Origin: Acidobacteriota bacterium
GTDB lineage: Bacteria; Acidobacteriota; Terriglobia; Terriglobales; Acidobacteriaceae
NCBI GenBank assembly: GCA_021846065.1
Contig: JAJZCP010000019.1
Span: 1 to 13,216 of the forward strand
Direction of reading: 5' to 3'
Length of the DNA: 13,216 nucleotides
In this document: piece after piece, positions 1 through 7,400 of the stretch
Layout of the letters: each line of letters opens with the position of its first letter
Numbering within the stretch: position 1 is the first letter of the stretch
The notes under the pieces: model-generated
What the model was told of the DNA's origin: nothing
The model's database searches: none
The model's input: the letters and a program-made list of their open reading frames with translations, nothing else
Translations under genes and position numbers: made by a program

Positions 1-1
1 T

Positions 2-673
2 GCGATTGAGCGCCGCCGCCTGAATGCCAACGTCAGCCTGAAGCTGACGCAGATGGGGCTCGACCTGGACCCCGCCATTGCCAAAGCCATTACCGGCGAG
101 GTGGTGGCGCATGCCGCGCAGATTGGCAGCTTTGTCCGCATCGATATGGAAGGCACGGGTTATACGCAGATCACCGTCGACATGACGCTGGAGCTGCACG
201 CGATGCCGGGCAATGCCGGCCACGTGGGCACCGTGATGCAGAGCTATCTCTACCGCTGCGAAGACGACATACGCACCCTGCTGGCGGATCGGGTTCGCAT
301 CCGTCTGTGCAAAGGCGCGTACAAGGAGCCGCCGTCGGTGGCGTTTCCAGAGAAAAAAGACGTCGATGCGAACTACGTGAAGCTGATGAAGACTCTGCTC
401 ACGAGCGGCGTGTATCACGGCATGGCGACGCATGATGAGGCCATCATTCGCGAGACGAAGAAGTTTGTGGCCGAGCAGGGGATTGAGAAGTCGTCCTTCG
501 AGTTCCAGATGCTGTACGGCATCCGGCGCGATCTGCAGCGTTCTCTGGTGAAGGAGGGCTACGGCATGCGCGTCTATGTACCGTTCGGAACAGAGTGGTA
601 TCCGTACTTTATGCGCAGGCTGGCAGAACGGCCTGCGAACGCTCTGTTCATTGCGAAAAACCTGCTGAAGTGA
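2..673 (+). CDS. Proline dehydrogenase, C-terminal part (5' end outside window)
   Basis: This is the last 223 residues of a proline dehydrogenase, the FAD enzyme that oxidises L-proline to pyrroline-5-carboxylate in the first step of proline catabolism. The frame is open from base 2, so the gene starts upstream. Conserved barrel motifs are visible: NVSLKLTQMGLD near the left edge, RLCKGAYKEPP (around base 300), ATHDEAI (around 426), FEFQMLYGIRRD (around 500), and the C-terminal block YVPFGTEWYPYFMRRLAERP that binds FAD and substrate. The protein stops directly after the barrel (ending NLLK). It is therefore a monofunctional enzyme and not a PutA fusion with the P5C dehydrogenase. Its stop codon lies inside the ribosome binding site of the next gene, which suggests co-transcription. 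The family call is secure; any gene symbol would be arbitrary for the monofunctional form. Confidence 0.95.
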   Translation, partial: AIERRRLNANVSLKLTQMGLDLDPAIAKAITGEVVAHAAQIGSFVRIDMEGTGYTQITVDMTLELHAMPGNAGHVGTVMQSYLYRCEDDIRTLLADRVRIRLCKGAYKEPPSVAFPEKKDVDANYVKLMKTLLTSGVYHGMATHDEAIIRETKKFVAEQGIEKSSFEFQMLYGIRRDLQRSLVKEGYGMRVYVPFGTEWYPYFMRRLAERPANALFIAKNLLK

Positions 674-677
674 GGGG
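672..677 (+). promoter_or_regulatory. Ribosome binding site overlapping the upstream stop codon
   Basis: GAGGGG lies 4 nt before ATG 682 and shares bases with the TGA stop (671-673) of the proline dehydrogenase gene. This arrangement fixes the start of the VWFA-related protein and suggests translational coupling. Confidence 0.6.
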
Positions 678-681
678 CTGG

Positions 682-1752
682 ATGGTCGCGGATTGCCCGC
701 TTCAACGCTGCCGTCTGCTGGGGGTCGCAGTCCTTGCTCTGTGCGTGCCGGGCGTCACGATGCGGGCGCAGCAGCCCGCTCCCCAGCCACCACAGGCGAC
801 GTTTCGCACCCAGAGCAACCTGGTGCTGGTGCCGACGCTGGTTGAAGGCAGCGGCGGAGAGCCGGTGTTCGGGTTGACGGCCAGGGATTTTACCGTCACG
901 GACAACGGCGTCCCGCAGAAAATCCGGTTGGAGGCGGGCACAGACAAAGCCCCGATGTCGATTGTGCTGCTGGTGCAGACGGGCCGCTCCGCCTACCGGG
1001 AGTTTTACAAGATGGCCGGGCTGCCCACCATGGCCGAAGGGCTTGCCGGAGATGTTGCACACCGCATTGCCGTGGTGACTTTTGACAGTCAGCCCCGGGA
1101 GATTCTGGACTTTACGAACAATGCCGCCGCCGTGCGGCAATCGGTCTACTCGATCGAGCCGGGGGATGATGGCGCAGCGATTCTTGATGCGGTCTGGTAT
1201 GCGGTCGATATGCTGGACGACGAGCCGCAACAGAACCAGCGGGTAATTGTGCTGTTGAGTGAGACCCGCGACCATGGAAGCCGCACGCCGGTTCGCAGCC
1301 TGGTGCGGAAGATTGGCCGCAGCGACGTAGTGGTCTACAGCCTGGCGTTCAGCCCGGGGCGCGGAGATTTGTTCGACTTTTCCGGTGCGGGCGGGTCGGC
1401 CGATTTGCTGGCGCCCCTGCGGCTGGCCATTCAGGCCGTGCGGCGGAATACGGCGGCGGCGATCCCCAACATGACCGGGGGGCGGTACCTGCGGTTCAAC
1501 CGGGATAAGCAGTTCGACGCAGAACTGGGGCAACTGGCGAACCAGGTTCATAATCGCTATGTTTTAACCTTTCAGCCGCCGGACCCGGCGCCGGGCTTTC
1601 ACCAGCTCCATGTGACGCTCAACCAGCCGCTGCAGGCGCGGGTACTGGCGCGTACCAATTACTGGGCGCAGGGTCCGCCCGCCCCCGATACGCCGCCGGC
1701 CCCAGAAACCCCGGCCACCCCAGAGACGCCGTCGGCCGGGTCGCCCGACTGA
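682..1752 (+). CDS. Secreted VWFA-related protein (acidobacterial TIGR03436-like)
   Basis: A 356-residue exported protein. Residues 1 to about 29 form a signal peptide (hydrophobic LLGVAVLALCVPGV, likely cleavage after MRA). Residues 40-85 carry the N-terminal strand block of acidobacterial VWFA-related proteins (FRTQSNLVLVPTLV, then GLTARDFTVTDNGVPQ). A von Willebrand A-like fold follows over about 90-300, with VIVLLSETRDHGS near 188 and RYVLTFQPP near 292. The tail from 331 is Pro/Thr-rich with PETP repeats. The metal site looks degenerate: the DxSxS position reads QTGRS (99-103). ATG 682 is preferred over the in-frame GTG at 595 because it directly precedes the signal peptide, has GAGGGG at 672-677, and avoids overlap with the proline dehydrogenase gene. 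Only 8 bp separate the two genes. Substrate or partner is unknown; an adhesive or interaction role outside the cytoplasm is inferred from the family. Confidence 0.85.
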   Translation: MVADCPLQRCRLLGVAVLALCVPGVTMRAQQPAPQPPQATFRTQSNLVLVPTLVEGSGGEPVFGLTARDFTVTDNGVPQKIRLEAGTDKAPMSIVLLVQTGRSAYREFYKMAGLPTMAEGLAGDVAHRIAVVTFDSQPREILDFTNNAAAVRQSVYSIEPGDDGAAILDAVWYAVDMLDDEPQQNQRVIVLLSETRDHGSRTPVRSLVRKIGRSDVVVYSLAFSPGRGDLFDFSGAGGSADLLAPLRLAIQAVRRNTAAAIPNMTGGRYLRFNRDKQFDAELGQLANQVHNRYVLTFQPPDPAPGFHQLHVTLNQPLQARVLARTNYWAQGPPAPDTPPAPETPATPETPSAGSPD

Positions 1753-1854
1753 ATGTAGCTTTTTGAAAATTGCGGCATCAGATGAATGCAGCATTTTTAC
1801 GAGGAACTGTCCGGGCGGGGTCCCGGCGGCCTTATTCCCGGTCAGCGGCGTTTC

Positions 1855-2829
1855 ATGCACACCACGATTGCGCTCTTCCTGCAATACGGATATCTGATTG
1901 TCTTCGGCTGGGTTCTGCTGGAGCAGTTAGGAATCCCTTTACCCGCCACGCCCATTTTGCTGACGGCGGGTACGCTGACAGCCACGCGCCACATGCACCT
2001 TGAGGGCTTTGTGCTTGCGGCGATGGCCGGCAGCTTCCTGAGCGACACGCTGTGGTTTCGGCTGGGAGGGCGGTATGGCAGTACCGTGACGCGCTGGTTG
2101 TGCCGGTTCTCCCTGGAAGCTGCCTCCTGTGTGCGGCGGACCGAAGACCGGCTGACGCGCCACGGTGCACCGGCGCTGCTGCTGGTCAAATTCATCCCTG
2201 GGTTGAACACGCTGGCGGCTCCCCTGGCGGGGCAGAGCCGGATGCGGTATCGCACATTTCTGATTTATGACCTGGGCGGCGCGTTCCTGTGGGTTACAAC
2301 GCTGGTCCTGCTGGGCCGCTTTTTTGGTGACGCTATCCGCCGAAATCACGATGTACTTTCCTGGCTGAGCCGCTCCGCCGCCGTGCTGGTGCTGCTGGTG
2401 GTGGTGGCCATGGTGGCGTACCGGTATGGGCGCCAGCGCGCCTTTCTGAGCAAGATTCGCACCCTGCGTGTCGAGCCGGACGAACTGAAGCAGATGATGG
2501 ATCGTGGTGAAGAGCCGTTTGTGGTCGACCTGCGCCATCCGCTGGACTTGCTTCCGGATCCCCGCGTGATTCCCAGCTCTGTGCGGCTTACGGCGAATGA
2601 GCTGCTGCGTCGGCATGCCGAGATTCCCCGCGACCGCGACGTGATTGTGTACTGCACCTGCCCCAGCGAAGCAACCAGCGCCAAGGTCGCGCTCACGCTG
2701 CGCCGCTTTGGGATTGAGCGCATTCGCCCGCTGCGTGGTGGCTATGACGCCTGGAAGGACAAGGGCTATCCGCTGGACCCGGTCATCATAGCGGACGTGG
2801 AAGGCCCTCAGCCCATCGCCGCTATCTGA
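1855..2829 (+). CDS. DedA-family membrane protein fused to a C-terminal rhodanese domain
   Basis: A 324-residue fusion, counted from ATG 1855. Residues 1 to about 190 are a DedA/SNARE-associated (VTT) membrane domain. It starts with a hydrophobic segment (LFLQYGYLIVFGWVLLEQ), then IPLPATPILL, the re-entrant-loop motif KFIPGLNTLAAPLAG (about 112-126), and a last membrane helix of AVLVLLVVVAMVAY (about 176-189). Residues 200-310 form a cytoplasm-facing rhodanese domain with FVVDLRHPLD, strand VIVYC, active loop CTCPSEATS (267-275) and GGYDAW. Two cysteines (267 and 269) could carry the persulfide. DedA proteins act in lipid flipping, envelope homeostasis and cation resistance; the rhodanese adds likely sulfur-transfer or thiol chemistry. 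An in-frame ATG at 1786 would add 23 soluble residues (QHFYEELSGRGPGG and on) not typical of DedA, so 1855 is preferred, though its ribosome binding site is weak. It stands alone between its neighbours. Confidence 0.87.
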   Translation: MHTTIALFLQYGYLIVFGWVLLEQLGIPLPATPILLTAGTLTATRHMHLEGFVLAAMAGSFLSDTLWFRLGGRYGSTVTRWLCRFSLEAASCVRRTEDRLTRHGAPALLLVKFIPGLNTLAAPLAGQSRMRYRTFLIYDLGGAFLWVTTLVLLGRFFGDAIRRNHDVLSWLSRSAAVLVLLVVVAMVAYRYGRQRAFLSKIRTLRVEPDELKQMMDRGEEPFVVDLRHPLDLLPDPRVIPSSVRLTANELLRRHAEIPRDRDVIVYCTCPSEATSAKVALTLRRFGIERIRPLRGGYDAWKDKGYPLDPVIIADVEGPQPIAAI

Positions 2830-2922
2830 CGCTCCGCCAGCAATTCATCCGCCCTTGATGTAGCGCTGCTACCGTATCAGGAACCCGTGCGCGACGGCTC
2901 TGCTGCCGCTGCACGGTCCGCC

Positions 2923-2948
2923 GCGCGAATCTGCGCCCGGATTCGTGC
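2923..2948. other. Hairpin in the gap between the DedA-rhodanese gene and pstB
   Basis: GCGCGAATC (2923-2931) pairs with GATTCGTGC (2940-2948) over 9 bp with one G-U pair and an 8-nt loop. There is no following T-run, so it is not a standard intrinsic terminator. It could end the upstream transcript with Rho, or be part of the pstB leader. The rest of 2830-3021 holds a TATAGT at 2972-2977 that resembles a -10 box but lacks a convincing -35. I saw no clear Pho-box repeat. Confidence 0.35.
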
Positions 2949-3008
2949 GGGCTCTGATGGCTGCTGCCACTTATAGTTATTGAAATGGGATTGTGCGTCA
3001 TACCGCGC

Positions 3009-3015
3009 AGGAGGG
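3009..3015 (+). promoter_or_regulatory. Strong Shine-Dalgarno deciding a GTG start for pstB
   Basis: AGGAGGG sits 6 nt before GTG 3022, the best spacing among the candidate starts. An out-of-frame ATG at 3017 lies only 1 nt after it and would encode just 8 codons (ending in TAA at 3041-3043). The more upstream in-frame TTG at 2980 has no ribosome binding site. Confidence 0.75.
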
Positions 3016-3021
3016 CATGGA

Positions 3022-3780
3022 GTGGGTGCGGCCATTGAAGTAAACAACCTGAACGCATGGTATGGCAGCAACCATATTCTCCATGACATTGGCATCTCGA
3101 TCCCGGCCAACCGGGCAACGGCGCTGATTGGACCTTCTGGATGCGGCAAGTCGACCTTTGTGCGCTGCCTGAACCGCATGCATGAGACCAATCCCATCGC
3201 CCGGGTGTCGGGTTCCGTCAGGCTTGGCGGAATCGATCTGTACAGTGCGATTGAGCCGGTGGCGGTCCGGCGGCGTATTGGCATGGTGTTCCAGCGGCCC
3301 AATCCGTTCCCGACGATGAGCATCTTTGAAAATGTGGCGAGCGGGCTGCGGCTGAGCGGCGGCCTGAAGCGGCGGCAGATGGAAGAGGTATGCGAGCGCA
3401 GCCTGTGCCGGGCCGCGCTTTGGGATGAAGTGAAGGACATCTGGAAGAGCCGGTCCGGCGCCAGTTTGTCGGGCGGACAGCAGCAACGGCTGTGCATTGC
3501 GCGTGCGCTGGCCATCGATCCGGAGGTGCTGCTGATGGATGAACCGGCTTCGGCACTGGACCCAATTTCAACGTCAAAAATTGAAGATCTTGTCTTTGAG
3601 CTGAAGGCTGACTATACGATCGTGATTGTCACGCACAACATGCAGCAGGCGGCGCGCGTCGCGGAGATGACAGGATTCTTTCTGAACGGATATCTTGTTG
3701 AGTTCGACGCTACGACAAGAATTTTTACCAATCCGGCGGATAAGCGCACGGAAGACTACATTACGGGGAGATTCGGATGA
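3022..3780 (+). CDS. pstB: Phosphate ABC transporter ATP-binding protein PstB
   Basis: This 252-residue protein is the ATPase of the high-affinity phosphate importer PstSCAB. It works as a dimer at the inner face of the membrane and also takes part in Pho signalling through PhoU. All ABC motifs are present: Walker [10 protein letters not shown] (37-45), Q-loop Q91 in [10 protein letters not shown], signature LSGGQQQR (149-156), Walker B VLLMDEP (169-175) and H-loop [13 protein letters not shown] (203-215). The PstB-specific features LNRMHE (50-55) and the C-terminal TGRFG are also there, and the length matches the family. The GTG start is chosen from the AGGAGGG 6 nt upstream and because the N-terminus then reads directly into the family core ([11 protein letters not shown]). 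The stop overlaps the phoU start by ATGA. The usual pstS, pstC and pstA genes are absent from the window. Confidence 0.96.
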   Translation: MGAAIEVNNLNAWYGSNHILHDIGISIPANRATALIGPSGCGKSTFVRCLNRMHETNPIARVSGSVRLGGIDLYSAIEPVAVRRRIGMVFQRPNPFPTMSIFENVASGLRLSGGLKRRQMEEVCERSLCRAALWDEVKDIWKSRSGASLSGGQQQRLCIARALAIDPEVLLMDEPASALDPISTSKIEDLVFELKADYTIVIVTHNMQQAARVAEMTGFFLNGYLVEFDATTRIFTNPADKRTEDYITGRFG

Positions 3781-4445
3781 CACGCATCCGGTTTCACCAG
3801 AATCTCGATGAGTTGAAAGAGAAGCTGCTCGTGATGGCCGGCATGGCCGAGCAGGCGATTCAGCGCGCCATTGAAGCGTACCGGAATGGCGATGTTTCGC
3901 TATGCGATCTGGTGGCGCAGTCCGAGCCGGCGATCAACCGTATGGAGCGCGAGATCGACCAGCGCGCGCTGGACCTGCTGGCGATGGAGCAGCCCATGGC
4001 CATCGACCTGCGGTTTATTCTCGCCGTCATCAAGATCAACGCCGACCTGGAGCGGGTGGGCGACCAGGCGGTGAATATCGCCGAGCGTGTCCGCGACCTG
4101 CAGTCCGGCACGCCGGTGGAGCTGCCGGTCGATATTCCCCGTCTGGCGGCGATGGCCGCCAAAATGGTACGCAATGCCCTGCAGGCGTTTATTGACGGCG
4201 ATCCTGCGGCTGCCGAACGTGTGCTGACCATGGATGATGAAGTGGACGAGATGAACCGGTCTGTGTACCGGACGCTGACGCGCTGCCTGGAAGACCGGCC
4301 CGAGGCTTCCCAGCAGGCGCTGAACGTGCTGCTGATTGCGCGGAATCTGGAACGCGTGGGAGATCATGCGACCAACATCGCGGAGGACGTGATCTTCTGG
4401 GTGCGCGGGGCCGATGTCCGGCACCACGTGGCGGCCCAGAACTAA
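3777..4445 (+). CDS. phoU: Phosphate signalling protein PhoU
   Basis: PhoU is a cytoplasmic all-helical, metal-binding protein that links the Pst transporter to the PhoR-PhoB kinase pair and dampens phosphate uptake when phosphate is plentiful. The 222 residues form two tandem three-helix-bundle repeats. The first has [19 protein letters not shown] (57-75) and [14 protein letters not shown] (90-103); the second has MDDEVDEMN (152-160) and [15 protein letters not shown] (190-204). The repeated ERVGD-x-A-x-NIAE blocks carry the acidic metal-cluster residues. The start overlaps the pstB stop (ATGA at 3777-3780), and GGGGAG at 3765-3770 lies 6 nt upstream, so the two are co-translated. At its 3' end the TAA stop overlaps the TAG stop of the helicase gene on the other strand. 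Confidence 0.97.
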   Translation: MTRIRFHQNLDELKEKLLVMAGMAEQAIQRAIEAYRNGDVSLCDLVAQSEPAINRMEREIDQRALDLLAMEQPMAIDLRFILAVIKINADLERVGDQAVNIAERVRDLQSGTPVELPVDIPRLAAMAAKMVRNALQAFIDGDPAAAERVLTMDDEVDEMNRSVYRTLTRCLEDRPEASQQALNVLLIARNLERVGDHATNIAEDVIFWVRGADVRHHVAAQN

Positions 4446-7400
4446 GCCTCGTTTGCCTCCGGCTGCCAGCGCCACCACAGCAAGTGCGGAAGCAGCGGAT
4501 AGTACAGCCCCAGCATTATTGGCTGGCCCGGGTGCAAGCGGCCGACGATTGTGGCATACCCTTCGAGCTGAGTGCGGTACAACTCTCGCTGTTCGGCCAG
4601 GAAGGCTTCTACACCTTGCGGCCCATGCCCCGCCGTCTTGAAATCGACAATCCACAGGGTGTTTGCCCCCGCCTCTCGCGGTGCCGCGCCGCCGCGGAAC
4701 ATCCGGTCGACGCGTATCGAGCGAACGCCTCGTTCATCGACACCGCCCAGCGGCACCTCAAAGCTGGGGCCCGGGCGCTGTTCCCCGGAAGCAGGGACTG
4801 AAGGCGCAGTCAAAATCCATTGACCGTCAGGGTCGCGCGCCACGCCCTCCAGCGCCGCAAGCAGGCGCGCGCCTTCACCGTCCGCCTCCCGCGGCCCACA
4901 GCCCGTGCGCAACAGCAGTATGTGAAGGATGCGGGAGAGCGAACGAATGCGCTCTCCGCGGTTCGTGGCGCTTTCCAGAAGGATTTGGGCGAGGGGCTCC
5001 ATCATGGTGTGGAGAACGGTGCCAAAACGCCGCGCCGCGGCGGAGCCCTGGGCGCGGGGCGTGGCAGCATCAACCCGCCGGCCGCTTACCGCCGTTGCCG
5101 CGGGCTGGAAGGGAATTGCGGGTCGCGGAGCAGGAGGCTGCCAGTCGGACCGCAGCCGATGAAAATTTGAAAGCGCGATGGACGTGCTGCCCGGACCAGC
5201 CGCAGCAGCCATGGCGGGTAGCACGGTCGCGTTGGTATCGGCAGCATCAGGGAGACGGATTGGAACAATGTTGGCGGATCTGGAAGCGGTCTGCGCTTGA
5301 TAGTGCCGCTCAAAGTGCGCCGCGGCGACGGGCCATGCGGCATGCAGCAGGGTATTTTTTTCGGGCGCACGCAGCACCGCAGCTTCTTTCTTTTTGGAGC
5401 TCGGCTCATCGATGCGGCCAAATAAATGCACAGAATGTCGGGCGCGCGTGACGGCAACGTAGAAGACGCGGGCCAACTCCTGTTGCGCCCGGGAAGAGGC
5501 GATGCCGTCAATCCATACAGCGCAGGCGCTCTTCGGAGCACCGCCAGCCGGTTTCAGCGGCGCAACAAGCAGGCCGGTTTCGCGATGCGGGTCGGTGATG
5601 CCGGCGAGCTGCGAGACCCATTTGAGCAGCATGCCGCCGTCATTGCGGCCCTTTTTTCCGAGCCCCGGAAGCAGCACCACATCCCACTCGAGACCCTTGG
5701 CTTTGAAGATGGTCAGAACTTCCACTGGCGGTTGACCGGCCACCGCGGCGGGGGCTTCCGCGCGTAGCCGGTTCATCCCCCGCTGAATGGCAGGCAGAGA
5801 CAGCGCGCCTTGCTGGGCTTCGACGGCAGCCAACAGTTCGAAATAGCTGTGAGTATCCGCCAAATCTGCGGTGGTCAGGCAGTAGGGGCCGCCCAGCGTG
5901 TGCCAGGCGCGTTCCACCAGGGACCATAAAGGCTCGCTGCCCGTCAATGCGGTGGCCTGGGAGAGAACGTCCAGGGTGCGCCCGATCCGTGCCTGTCCTT
6001 CCGGCGAGAGATGCGAAGAGCGGGCGGCAAAAAGCTGCGGGAGAGTTTGCGCTTCAAGGCTGCTGTCGCCCTCGCAAAGTGCCGCCAGATCCGTGAGGCT
6101 TGCCCCGCACCATGGAGCTCGCAGCACCGCCAGCCATGCCGTGCGGTCAGCGGGATGCAGCAGGCAGCGCGTGAGCATGAGCAAATCCGCAAGCGGCTGC
6201 CGATCCTCCATGCCGTCGATGCCCGTGCATTGATACGGCAGGTTGTGCTGCCGCATGGCCGCCAGGATCGCGTAGGCATGCTTTTTGACGCGCACCAGAA
6301 TTGCAACCGAGCAGTTGGGATTGTGAGTGCGGGCCTGCGCGATTGCTTCCACCACGGCTTCCGCTTCAGCAGTGGCAAGGGAGGGCGATGCAGTCTCGCC
6401 GTGTCGGGCAATCTGCGGATTCCAGAAGACGGGCGGAGCGCCAGAATCCGCGCGAACGGCGAGCGCGGGTTGAAACTGAATGCCGGACTGGCGAATGCCA
6501 GCAGCAAAAATCTTCGAGAACATTCCGTTCGCCTCTTCGACGAGGCTGGCGCGCGAACGGAAGTTCCGGCGCAGGAAAAGCGGCTCCAGCCGCAAGCCGC
6601 CCAGTCCATGACGGCGTGCGCGGTCGAACAAGGCCACTTCACTATTGCGAAAGCGATAGATGGATTGCTTGGGGTCGCCTACCAGAAATACGGTCTGGCT
6701 GTGGCCGTCCCAGCTTTCTACCATCTGGGAAAACAATTCGTATTGCGCAATCGATGTGTCCTGCATCTCGTCGATCAGAAGATGCCGGAGATCCACGCCG
6801 AAGGTCAGCGCCAGGCCGTTTGCGTCCTGCTGCAGGGCATTTTTCGCGGCCAACAGGACCTCTACAAAATCGGAAACACCTTCGCGGACAAAGAGCAGCT
6901 TAAGGTGCGCGATGGCCCGCCGGAGCAGGCGAAGCGCGGCCGCCAGCACCTCGCGCTCCCGCTCATCGTAGTGTGCCTCGTCCGGAAGCCCGGCCACTGC
7001 GCTTAACCATGTGCAAAGATCCTCGTTGTCACGGACGGCGTCCAGCATGGCGGTCATCTCGCCCTGGCGCGGATTATCTTTGCGGAAGCCGGTGTCATGA
7101 GCCGCCTTCTTGCGGTAAACACCCTCTTGGGTGAGAAGGAGCGCGGCAATCGCCTTAAGGCAGGGAAGGTGTTCCAGCGTCAACGAGATGCGATCCGGCG
7201 CGGTGAGGAGTGCGCGTACGGGATTTTTTTTCTCCTCTTTCTCCAACGCCGCGGCGCCGCACTGGCCCAGCGACAGCAGTTGCTGCAGGCGTTCGTCGGT
7301 GATGATCGTCTCTCCTTGCCGCAGCACTTCTTCCATCTCGCGGGCAATCGCCGCCTCCAGCAAATCGCGGATCTGGGCGGCGAGCGCTGCGTCTGATTGA

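Noticed and set aside
574..1551. 325-codon open frame on the minus strand
   Set aside because: It is antisense to the VWFA-related gene, has no recognisable domain, and its His/Arg/Gln-rich composition is typical of a reverse-frame shadow in GC-rich DNA.
1676..1735. CCGGCCCCAGAAACCCC-like near repeats considered as a tandem-repeat element
   Set aside because: They are explained by the in-frame Pro/Thr-rich PETP tail of the VWFA-related protein.
1811..1826. CCGGG/CCCGG 5-bp stem considered as a terminator after the VWFA gene
   Set aside because: The stem is short, there is no T-run after it, and the preceding T-stretch (1761-1765) is on the wrong side.
1786..1854. Earlier ATG start for the DedA-rhodanese protein
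   Set aside because: It would place 23 polar, Gly/Arg-rich residues before the first membrane segment, which DedA proteins do not usually have. It is kept as a possible alternative because neither start has a strong ribosome binding site.
2830..3021. Pho box or riboswitch in front of pstB
   Set aside because: I looked for direct repeats of the CTGTCAT type and for conserved riboswitch cores and found neither.
6011..7006. 331-codon open frame on the plus strand
   Set aside because: It lies wholly antisense to helicase motifs of the AddA-like gene (motifs II to IV fall here) and shows no family motif of its own.
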